Shown: in pieces, positions 1 to 7,479 of the stretch
How positions within the stretch are numbered: the stretch's first letter is position 1
Layout of the letters: every line of letters begins with the position of its first letter
Assembly: GCA_003024985.2 (NCBI GenBank)
Contig: PXIH01S0053250.1
Origin: Euperipatoides rowelli
Lineage: Eukaryota; Onychophora; Udeonychophora; Euonychophora; Peripatopsidae
Strand: one strand, 5' to 3'
Length of the DNA stretch: 10,543 nucleotides
Program-made: the position numbers and the translations under genes
The notes under the pieces: model-generated
The model's database searches: none
What the model saw: only the letters and a program-made list of their open reading frames with translations
Told to the model about the DNA's origin: nothing

Positions 1-327
1 AAGTGATTTTAAACATCAATCCAGTCTCCATGGTTTATTTAACGTTTTTGGACCAAAACAACAAAATTAAATACAGTATATGTAACACGTGTTAAGTAGT
101 TTAAAAAAAAAAACAAAAAAAAAGTTCAATCTTAAATAATTCAATACAGAATGAAATGATTTCACTCTCAATCTTTTTCTGGTGGAAAATTGGAAAGAGC
201 ATCACTTTTAATTTTTTTTTTTTATGGCCATTTTTAGGAATGTAGCTTTATGTAGATGCACAAGCTGTTTCTTTTTTTTTTTTTTTTCATAATTATTTGA
301 TACATTTCTCAACTGCTAATGATCAAA
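1..327. other. Left flank: homopolymer-rich DNA with no gene
   Basis: No coding region is visible. It holds A11-C-A9 (103-123), T12 (212-223) and T16 (272-287). It does not align with the part of the right LTR that should correspond to it (about 8060-8389). It is either genomic flank beside a truncated LTR, or part of another insertion within the LTR; the T16 would be a poly(A) tail if such an insertion lies on the minus strand. Confidence 0.6.
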
Positions 328-2193
328 GACTTATTATCCTTAATCACTGTCGCTCCTCTATGCAGGAGGGTTGTAATATATTTATAACAAATATATATAA
401 TTGCAGACAATTCATGGGTCAGGTAGTCCAACAAACAAAATAATCAATTTAATTATACAGTATTATTATAAGGTCTTCAAAAAAGGTATATGGTAATTAT
501 TTATATGGTACATGATATGCATAGATATGCATAGATATCACTATTTCAATTAATATGATTTTGATGTTATGTAAAAAAAAAACTAGTGGTGCCACTACTA
601 CAGATAACTAAATGTTAATATTTACCTGGCCAGGCGGATTAATGAACTTCTGGTTGACTACTCCACTGTTATTGGCAAATGCAGGTTGGTATAGGCAATC
701 GGAATCCAGTTTGTAGTAACTGTTAGTTTGTCAATTATACAATCCGCGGCTGATTTTAATGGTGACTATAAACAATGTAAGTTAATGTAGAGGTCCTATA
801 TCATGTGTTATCAAACAATTACGTTCCAATGGCATCGGCATAACAACACAATATAGTCAGGGTACGTGACGTTTAATTTCTAATCACTTATTTTAGATAT
901 AAGAATAATTGTAACATCTAAGATTCCATAACGGTGAACACTGTAGGCTCTAAACGGACATGAAGCTAATATATCGCTGCAAAGCCTTAACGAGGGTTCT
1001 ATCCTCTGTAATAATATATAAATGCTCATGTACTCTCAGGTTATATGTATTTATAATACAGGATTACAATTATGGTTAGATGTCAAAATGCACTCTGGTT
1101 CTAGTTACACTCTCTGGGTAGCATACTATGGTCGATGTCAGCTTGTGTACAACCGACGTAGCTAGCCTAGTTTAACTTCCACATCGTGTAAGACATTAAC
1201 CCTGTATTGCAATATTGATTGTCGCAGGATCAAAATATTGGGTGTTTTCTAAGCTTTTCGTCAAAGGATACCGTTCCACCAAGTTACAAAGTGACAACAC
1301 TATTCCTACATTGACGTATGCCATAATGGCGCCAATTTGCGCGGTAATCATAACACATCATTATCAATGTTTATATTTTAGAACAGTTTTGTTTGTTTAC
1401 TCACTTGTACTTCCAGTGTTTTACTTAGGTCCCTGATCGATAGCATTAATACATACAGTGTTTAACAATTATGCACACGTTAAAATGCCATGTGCTGTGA
1501 CAAGCTATCCCACTCGAACAAAATAAAAAATAAAATGCTAAGCTAAGATTACAATTTGATTGAATGATTGTTTAAATTAATTAATTTGAATTATAAGGTA
1601 CTTAGTTTGTTTTATTATTTACATCTAGGTTATGGTTTAATTAAAACCAAAAGTGTTCACCTTGCAATCTGAATAATGGCTCACTTTCAGTATGTCTAAT
1701 TCAAAGAGGAAATGACCGATAGATGTCGCAAGTTCCTGGAGTGATTTGTTATCACAGAAAAGAATGGTTGAAGAAATTATTTTATCGTTTAATGTATAAT
1801 CGATTATACTGTAAAGAAATTTAATAAAAAAAAAAATAAGGCAGTAGTCATAAAAAAACATTTGTATATTATTTCCTTAATCGTAGGATATTTAATAGAA
1901 TGACAAATAGTAGTTTAATTATTAGATGTAAGGTTTCACATACCTGCAAATCCTGATCTCCCCTCCACATTAATATAACTTTATTACTATAAGGCGCGTA
2001 AACAAAACAAAGTCTACATCAGCAGAAAAATAGAAACCAAGGCAATATAAGCCCATTAATAGTGAGCCCAGGTAATATAGGTAATACATTTATTCACAGT
2101 GGCCATCGAGTCAAAGATAAACACTGCGTAAAGCAGTTGTGATAATATGCATCACAAGGTCACCAGGGGGAGCTAGTAATGCAGAATAGCACA
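328..2193 (-). repeat. 3' LTR, partial (U5 side missing or displaced)
   Basis: This copy matches 8390-10286 from the gacttattatcc block at 328 to the gcagaatagcaca block ending at 2193. Differences include scattered substitutions and indels: the left copy carries an extra 10-bp tandem repeat near 514-540, while the right copy has about a dozen extra bases near 8460 and about 35 extra bases near 9515-9570. Its inner end at 2193 is followed on the minus-strand side by a purine-rich tract, as expected for a 3' LTR. Upstream of 328 the match stops abruptly; about 0.9 kb of LTR present in the right copy is absent here, either deleted, replaced, or pushed outside the window by an insertion. A weak resemblance of 289-324 to 8300-8334 hints at the insertion option but is not convincing. 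Confidence 0.88.
514..540. repeat. 10-bp tandem repeat in the left LTR
   Basis: The unit gatatgcata occurs twice in a row (514-523 and 524-533) and is followed by a partial gatatca. The right LTR has only gatatgc before ctatttc (near 8587), so this is a copy-specific expansion after insertion, or a deletion in the other copy. Confidence 0.8.
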
Positions 2194-2200
2194 ATAGGAA

Positions 2201-2219
2201 TCTTCTTCATCCCTCGTTC
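2201..2219 (-). other. Candidate polypurine tract
   Basis: The minus strand reads GAACGAGGGATGAAGAAGA, all purine except one C and one T, ending seven bases before the LTR edge at 2193. The position fits the plus-strand DNA primer of an LTR element, although a tract directly touching the LTR would be more typical. A longer uninterrupted purine run lies at 2448-2463, but it is inside the integrase tail and 255 bases from the LTR. Confidence 0.5.
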
Positions 2220-2278
2220 CATTCTACCACTACACATAACATGCACAGGATCCAGCTCACCAATGCTTATAGCTTCTC

Positions 2279-3779
2279 CTACGACCAGACTTTACTCCTT
2301 GTGTTGTGTCTTTGAGTGGGGCCTTGGGTTTCTTTCTTTTCACCTATTTCAGTATCACTCGGTACCTCCGAGCCACTGTTACATTCTGGGGGTGCTACGT
2401 CCTCCTGGCTTGTGAGTGGGGAGCTACCAGGGTCTATGTTTCTATTGTCCTCCTTTTTTCCTTAGCCTTCAGTGTTAGCCTTCGCTAGAGGAAGAGCGTG
2501 ATCAATTCTGATAGTTGGGTAGTCCACTGGTTTATCATTTATGACAGTAGCCCTATAGAAAGTTCTGAGCCTTTCTATGTGTGTTCATTTAGTAGTTCCT
2601 TTATCGTGATCCGCTTTGATCCCAATCACAAAGTTTACTGGGGATAGGCACTTCTTTATCTCAAAAGGGTCATCATAGGCATAGAGGAATCCATGGTTTC
2701 GGGTCTTTCCCATTTTTACTGATCGGTAGAGCACCATGTCACCCACATCATACTGAGGGATAACCCTATTCTTATTAGCATGCTCGTTTCTCTTCCGTCT
2801 CATACTCTCTTTGAATTCCCATGCAAGTTCACGGATTTCACTCAAGTTCCTACGCAAGTTGTCAATGTACTCGCTGGGTTGTCCTAATTCTGTAGGGTGG
2901 GTTTCGTAGTACCCCCATTCCGGAAAATTCCGGTCTTCACCGAACGTTAAGCTATTGGGTGAGGCATTTATACTCCCATGGTACGAATTATTATGGGCAA
3001 ACTGCACCAAGTGCAGCTTAGTAGCCCAAGCCCTCCCAGCGTTATTACATAGTGTGGTTAACTTGCGTTTTATTTCCTTGTTTAATCGCTCCACCATACA
3101 ATTCGTTGCCGGATGGTATGGGGATGACATGTAATGCTTAATCTTTAAGATATGACAAGCTTGAGCAAATACCTCGGTCAATGACTATGCACATAGGAAT
3201 GCCAAATATTGTGATATAGTTGCACTCTAAGCATGATATCACCTCTTCAGCTCTAATGTTTGTCAGGGGACACATCACCGAATACCTAGTGAACATGTCA
3301 ACTATGTTAAGAATGTATTTGTGTCCTTCTGGTGAGGTCACTATTGGGCCTATGATGTCTAATGCTACCTTTTGTCCCGGCTTGCTCGGCTTTGCAAGTC
3401 CATTATTTCTATCCTTTTGCGAGGACTGTACCGTTGACAGACCTCACACACGTATGTAATTTTGTGTATCAAGCCTTAATGTGTTCCAAAAGTATTTATC
3501 CAACAACCTGGTACAACTGGTCATGTAGCCTGCGTGGTTGATCCATTTGCATTCGTGGATTCCACTAATCACATGACTCCTCAGTCCCTCAGGTACTTAT
3601 ATAGCTTTTATCTTCAGGTCCTGCATTGGCGCAAGGTTTATTATTCCCTTAGTGAACACTACTTGGTCGGAAGCCAAATACAAAGTTATCCCTCTCCCAT
3701 AGTCTGGTTCACTATTCAGAATTGTGCCTTCTTCTTTAAATTTTGTTATCTGCTCATCTTTTGTTTGCACTAACTTGAT
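2279..3779 (-). pseudogene. Integrase (HHCC, DDE core and GPF-like C-terminal domain)
   Basis: It would insert element DNA into the genome. From 3779 the first frame runs through a TAA (3599-3597), VPEGLRSHVI, then NHAGYM and KYFWNTL of the zinc-binding domain; the Cys pair CEVC (3448-3437) lies in the neighbouring frame. The core resumes in the first frame with LDIIGPI (first catalytic Asp, 3359-3357), a VDMFTRYS block and VIDRG (second Asp, 3179-3177), then shifts to another frame from about 3170, with YHPATNC and MVERLNKEIK (Glu, 3091-3089). VGDMVLYRSVKMGK and DPFEIKKCLSPVNF form the GPY/F-type domain. The same frame continues past TGA (2587-2585) and TAA (2464-2462) to TAG (2281-2279), ending in a basic QRHNTRSK tail. 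No chromodomain is seen. Confidence 0.9.
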
Positions 3780-3780
3780 T

Positions 3781-4497
3781 TCATCCAGTCACAACTTTGG
3801 GTACTGCAATTTCTTTAGTCCTGATCACTAAGATTTCAGGATGTTTTGTTGTATGCGAGGATTTAATACCTGGGTCAAGTTCAACTGTAACGTTCTCCAG
3901 TCTACCCCTAGCAGCCAATTTGTGTGCAATGTTGTTGCCCTTGCAGTCTGCATGACCCGGAGTGTGTTCCCAAGTTACCTTTATGGTTTTCTGTAGTTCA
4001 CATATTGTTTTAAATTCCTCGAAGTTCTCGACTTGTTTATTTCTAGCCAACTTCCAATCGTTCAATTCCCATTCGGGCATGCGGTTGGTTATGCTACCTA
4101 TATCATACATGCTATCAGATACTATTCTCATTTCCTTGTATCCAGCTTCGGTAGCTTTCTTCATTGCGTAAATTATTGCAATCAACTATGCTATGTTATT
4201 AGTAAAACAGTTAGCTGGTCGACCATAATAGTCGGCAAGTGCACAATTAACCCAGTAGACACCAATACCCACATTGGCCTGCGAGGTACCATTGCCAGCA
4301 CAGCTCCCATCCGTGTATGCGGTCAGCAGATGCCGTGGGGTGCTACTCTCATGTCTTATTGGCTGTATGATGTCACCTGTTTCTGCCGATGTTGATGCAC
4401 TGCACTCTTTTCCTGCATGGCCCAAGGCACTGCTCTCCTTCTCTGGATGTGCCAGGCTATCGTCATCACTCTCAGCTTGCGATAATGGTTTAGACAT
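3781..4497 (-). pseudogene. Second, eukaryotic RNase H1-like domain
   Basis: It would degrade the RNA strand of RNA/DNA hybrids during reverse transcription. An acidic/Ser-rich linker of about 55 residues is followed by AYTDGSCAGNG and VGIGVYW, then SDSMYDIGSITNRMPEW, and HTPGHADCKGNNIAHKLA; these correspond in order and spacing to the four conserved blocks of cellular RNase H1. Catalytic positions: the first Asp is kept (4311-4309); the Glu position in the T-N-N-x-A-E motif is a TAG stop (4188-4186); the Asp of SDS is kept (4116-4114); the final Asp is His (CAC, 3924-3922). The last two losses need only one base change each. About 45 residues of unrecognised linker follow. It lies between the RT-linked RNase H and integrase, the dual-RNase H arrangement. 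The family call is firm; its origin by capture from a host gene is inferred. Confidence 0.88.
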
Positions 4498-4527
4498 AGT
4501 ATGTTGGTTATAGTTTTACTGTGGTTG

Positions 4528-4935
4528 CTAAATACGAAATTTGGAGAGTACATTTGGAGAGATCTTCGTCGTCCAATCAGTTATGTGTGTGTTTCCGTCC
4601 CTGAGCCCTCTGAGGTATTCGACAGCTTTCCTGTCGGAGCAAACTTCAACCAGGTATCCAATGATGATGTGGTGGAAGTGCTCAAGGACAGATATCACAG
4701 CGAGTGCGTTTTTCTCCAACACGCTGAAATTTCTCTGTGCTCTACTCAGCTTCTTCTAATAGTATCCAATGGGATACAAATCAGTTCCCTCTCCTTGCTC
4801 AACCACCCCGATTAGAGCAGATTCCGATACTTGAATCGATACTATAAACTTCCATGAATAATCGGGATAATGCAGAATTGGACACGAGCTCAACATCACC
4901 TTTACCGTCTCAAATATCTCATTGTGTACAGGTTC
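4528..4935 (-). pseudogene. RT-attached RNase H, catalytically degenerate (tether-like)
   Basis: Directly in frame with RT after its TGA, the sequence reads through the RT_RNaseH fold: an NEIFETVKVMLSSCPIL helix, a SIQVSESALIGVVEQ strand, PIGYY, then after a TAG (4758-4756) KKLSRAQRNFSVLEKNALAVI and VEVCSDRKAVEYL. The usual first catalytic Asp (D-A-S motif) is Gln (codon CAA, 4833-4831), and the second acid in the E-K-E-x-L-A motif is Asn (AAC, 4710-4708); the third Asp (CSDRK) is kept. The segment ends at TAG 4530-4528, with another stop at 4518-4516. In retroviruses a degenerate RNase H in this place serves as the connection or tether domain. Whether the losses precede or follow insertion cannot be proved from one copy. 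Confidence 0.82.
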
Positions 4936-5873
4936 TCATTTGAACTTCTTCCGGCCGGAAGATAGGAGATCTGTCAAGGGTGCAATGGTATGTGACAGAC
5001 CTGGGATAAACTTCGCATAAAAGTTCAGCTTCCCGATGAAACTGCATAGCTGCTTCAAGGTGGATAGTAGGCTCAACATACTGAGTGCATCTAGATTATC
5101 CTTAGAGGGGGAGAATGTACCATTTCTCAGCACATGACCGAGGAAATTTACCTCCCGCATGATGAGGCTGCTCTTCTCATTGTTAATTAGTATTTTCTCT
5201 CAGGCAAATATTTTTAAAACTTCCCGGAGTATATGTAAATGCTTGGATATAGTGTTGGTGGCAATGAGGATATCATCCTGGTAGACTATAAGGTTGTCAC
5301 CGATGTGGCCACGCAACAGGGACTCCATGACTGACTGAAAGAATATCCTACTATTAGAGGCCTCCATGGGCATTCTCCTGTATTGGTATTTCCCATAGGG
5401 TGTCCTAAAAATGAAATGTCTTCTGGACTTCTCATCAAGGTTTATTTGATGATATCCGTTACGTAGATCCACATTGGTGGACCAAGTCTTCCCCTGAAGT
5501 TGATTGAACATGTCATCAATGCGGAATATAGGGTAGTCTATCTTCTGTGTCCGGGTATTTATAGCTGTGGCGTTTAACACAAAACGTAGATCACCATTTT
5601 GCTTTTGTCTCACGAACATGGGGATCTTCCACGGGCTATTACTTCATCGATAATGCCGCTCTTTTCGTAATCTAATTTCATCTTGAACTTCTCCCTCAAT
5701 TTTACCGGCACCGGATACTGTGCCACCTTTATCGGGGTTTCATCGGTTAAGGCTACGGAATGGGTAAAATTCCTGATTGTTCCTAACACCGGCTCTTTCT
5801 GAACAAATACATCACGATATTCCAAACAGAGGTTCCTCAGCATAGCTTGGTCTGCCCCTGTAACTTGTTTTAT
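4936..5873 (-). pseudogene. pol: Reverse transcriptase
   Basis: This is an RNA/DNA-dependent DNA polymerase of the Ty3/Gypsy type. The N-terminal part (LCLEYRDVFVQKEP, then a KSGIIDE block) lies in one frame to about 5645; the finger and palm domains continue in another frame from about 5640, beginning SPWKIP and followed by a K-Q-N-G-D-L-R-F block. Palm motifs seen: motif A VDLRNGYHQI (catalytic Asp at 5469-5467), a degenerate motif B MPMEASNSRIFFQ where Gypsy elements have MPFGL-N-A-P-x-x-FQ, and motif C YQDD (catalytic Asp pair 5277-5272). After a TGA (5202-5200) the same frame continues through the thumb block VNFLGHVL and FYAKFIPGLSH-APLTDLL, ending at a TGA (4938-4936) where a conserved Trp is usual. 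One frameshift and two stops make it inactive. Confidence 0.92.
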
Positions 5874-6396
5874 TTAGGATCTCTGTGATGAAATCTTCCT
5901 GACATTCTTGAGTGTTCACCTCGATCGTTGAGGATTGTGCCCCAACTCCCTTTATCTCAGCATTGCGTTTATTGCGGTAATACGCTTCACATTCATCGTC
6001 GGTCAGGTATCTAGCCACAATCACTCCCACAGCAGGAGGTTGGCCCACCAGGAGCTCTAGCTTCGCTACCACCTCCCTCCACATGCTAACCTTGCGTTTC
6101 TTGTAGTCCACTGCAGCGCTGTTTGATACTAGAAAATTGATACCCACTATAGCGCTGTATCCAAGGATTTCTTTACTTTTCAGTAGATGAAATGTATGTA
6201 TAAATTGGTTGTTCCCCTTCTCAAGGGTGAAATATAAATCTATGGATTCCTCTAAAGTGGCTGTACAGTGGAGTGCACTGATTAATTCAAGAGGCTTGTT
6301 CTTGATTACTTTGTGGCTCAGCTGTAATGTTTGCACTGTGTCATGACTGAGACAAATCAGAGGCAGAATCCAATAGGCACTTGATAGTCCTGCCAC
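5812..6396 (-). pseudogene. Protease C-terminal half and linker to RT
   Basis: An open frame of 194 codons starts by overlapping the previous segment out of frame, so only its part from about residue 16 is likely to be native. It contains ILGYSAIVGINFLV, which matches the second hydrophobic-hydrophobic-Gly strand of retropepsins (usual form I-L-G-x-D-F-L), followed by a VDYKKRKV strand. The remaining 90 residues are a polar linker before the reverse transcriptase with no recognised motif. The end (5812) reads over the beginning of RT in the wrong frame; the true join to RT lies near 5870. The protein would be an aspartic protease acting as a dimer. This assignment rests on order and short motifs and is less sure than the RT call. 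Confidence 0.65.
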
Positions 6397-6556
6397 GTAC
6401 CCTAAGCGATATCAGATGCTTGTTTCGGGCCGCCGATCTTTGTCCTGTTTCTGCCGATATCCTCATTGTGGTGTCCCTCACAACTCGCTTGGCATGTCCC
6501 TTGTGTTTGAGGCAGTTGTTCCAGTTCTGTGTCTGTCTCCAGATTGTGTAACAGTT
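6341..6556 (-). pseudogene. Nucleocapsid zinc knuckle remnant and protease N-terminal half
   Basis: This 72-codon open stretch has no good start codon and lies one base forward of the gag frame, just after the gag stop. It first shows a decayed CCHC zinc knuckle: NCY near its beginning and later WNNCLKHKGHAKRVV, where the usual first Cys is Trp and the last Cys is Val. It then shows the start of a retropepsin-like aspartic protease, with a hydrophobic strand leading to LDSAS (6373-6359); the Asp at 6370-6368 occupies the catalytic position of the D-S/T-G motif, with Ala where Gly is usual. The frame then stops at TGA (6343-6341), while the rest of the protease continues in the next frame. It would bind RNA (knuckle) and cleave the polyprotein (protease). 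Confidence 0.7.
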
Positions 6557-6569
6557 TCAGATTCCCTGA

Positions 6570-7372
6570 TCATTTTATCTTTGGTGTGTGTGTCTTTGCT
6601 CTGGCTCCCATGTTCCCTGTCTTTGTATTAGTTTTAGTACTGCCTTTCTGGGTACTAATGCTTAAAGTAGCCAGGTTGTATGAAAGTTCATCATCAGATT
6701 CCTCGACTTCGGCTTCTTTTGCATGAGTCACCATAGTGCTTAGTTTCGGGCTCCCCAGTTTGCTTAGCCATGACTCTATAAGCTTGGTCCAACCCAGAGT
6801 TTCATCCAACATATGAGGGTTGATTACCACCATATGTTTTTTTATCTTTTGGGGAATCCCATTTAAGAATATTTCTAGGACCTTATCATTACCTATGTGA
6901 CTCCCATCCCTGGTGTGGGCACCAGCATAGTATCTATCCTCGAAATGTGTTAATCTCCTGTGATATTCGGAAATTGTTTCCCCGGGGATGCATTTGCATT
7001 TGAAAATCAATTTCCATGCGTCAGAGTCTTCTGACTTCAAGTATTTATTGAGTAGTAACTGCTTTTCTCGCGAGAAAGATGTCATTGTCTACTTCAATTC
7101 TCTGTTCGAAGAAACTTGTGGCCTTCCCCTTCAACTTTCCACTTAATACCCACCGTGTTATACAATCAGGCCAGTTGCACAGCATTGCTATCTCTTTTAT
7201 TGAGTTTAAGGATTGGATGCTAACATCTTTGGTCCTGTCTCCATGATATTCGGATATGAGCGGAGAATAAAAGCCGACGGTACTCTCATTGAAAATGGCA
7301 TGCGCTGTCTCCTCCATTTCTGGTCCAGCATCCTCCCCCATAGCTGTTAGGCTGATTCTCATCTGTAGCCAT
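6570..7372 (-). pseudogene. gag: Gag capsid protein, frameshifted
   Basis: This encodes the structural protein that would form the cytoplasmic particle packaging the element RNA. Two overlapping open segments are visible: 7362-7045 and 7085-6570, the second one base forward in frame. The first contains WVLSGKLKGKATSFFEQ, typical of the Gypsy Gag (retrotrans_gag) helical core; the second contains a GETISEYHRRLTHFEDRY-like stretch and FLNGIPQKIKKH, both family-like. The C-terminus is acidic (EEVEESDDE-type) and then basic and Thr/Lys-rich up to a TGA at 6570. A better start is probably the ATG at 7372 (MATDENQPNSYG), one frame off from the main segment, with the change falling at a run of five G (plus-strand 7335-7339). 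At least two frame changes make this copy non-functional. A programmed frameshift inside the capsid domain is unlikely. Confidence 0.83.
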
Positions 7373-7388
7373 ATTGACCAGAAAATAT

Positions 7389-7435
7389 CTGAAAAAAAAT
7401 ATTAGTAAATGTTTATGGATCCTTAGATGACTTAC
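7389..7435 (-). other. Possible 47-nt intron in the retrotransposon leader
   Basis: Between the primer-binding site and the first Gag ATG the minus strand shows GTAAGT (7435-7430), a perfect donor consensus, a branch-like TACTAAT (7407-7401) and an acceptor of eight T followed by CAG (7399-7389). The ATG at 7372 follows 17 bases later. All three signals are visible, but the sequence is AT-rich and 47 nt is near the lower limit for animal introns, so coincidence is possible. Confidence 0.35.
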
Positions 7436-7461
7436 CGTGCTAGGTTCAAAGTTCAAATGTT

Positions 7462-7479
7462 ATCCTGGCTAGGTCACCA
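7462..7479 (-). other. Primer-binding site (tRNA-Trp-like)
   Basis: On the minus strand the site begins TGGTGACC, the complement of a tRNA 3' end reading GGTCACCA. It sits seven bases inside the proposed 5' LTR edge at 7487, the correct position for minus-strand DNA priming. The first eight bases equal those of the tRNA-Trp primer site known from avian retroviruses. The following bases differ, so the primer identity is a suggestion. Confidence 0.7.

Noticed and set aside
289-324. Possible extension of LTR similarity to 8300-8334 with a 55-bp gap
   Set aside because: Only a 9-base exact word and about half of the other positions match, far below the 95% of the rest of the LTR; this is near what AT-rich sequence gives by chance.
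1215-1436. 73-codon plus-strand open frame, also present at 9256-9468
   Set aside because: It is present twice only because the LTRs are repeats. The two copies differ in frame at their ends and show no protein family features.
1637-1861. 74-codon minus-strand open frame, also present at 9730-9927
   Set aside because: It is LTR duplication again; the copies differ in start and length, the composition is that of AT-rich DNA, and there is no motif.
328-2193. Shared repeats as a CRISPR array or satellite
   Set aside because: There are only two copies 8 kb apart, flanking a Gypsy coding region beside PBS and purine tract, which is an LTR arrangement.
2179-2488. Plus-strand open frames opposite the integrase tail (2179-2415, 2306-2488)
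   Set aside because: The minus-strand pol frame explains this region; the plus frames have no family resemblance and one runs across the LTR boundary.
4356-4553. Minus-strand 65-codon frame overlapping the RNase H linker
   Set aside because: It lies in a different frame from both RNase H domains. Its first 20 residues could be a shifted piece of the RT-RNase H end, but no motif supports this, so it is not listed as a gene.
6556-6572. Programmed gag-pol frameshift
   Set aside because: A frame change does occur after gag, but frames change repeatedly along the element and no slippery heptamer with a downstream structure is evident, so decay is the simpler reading.
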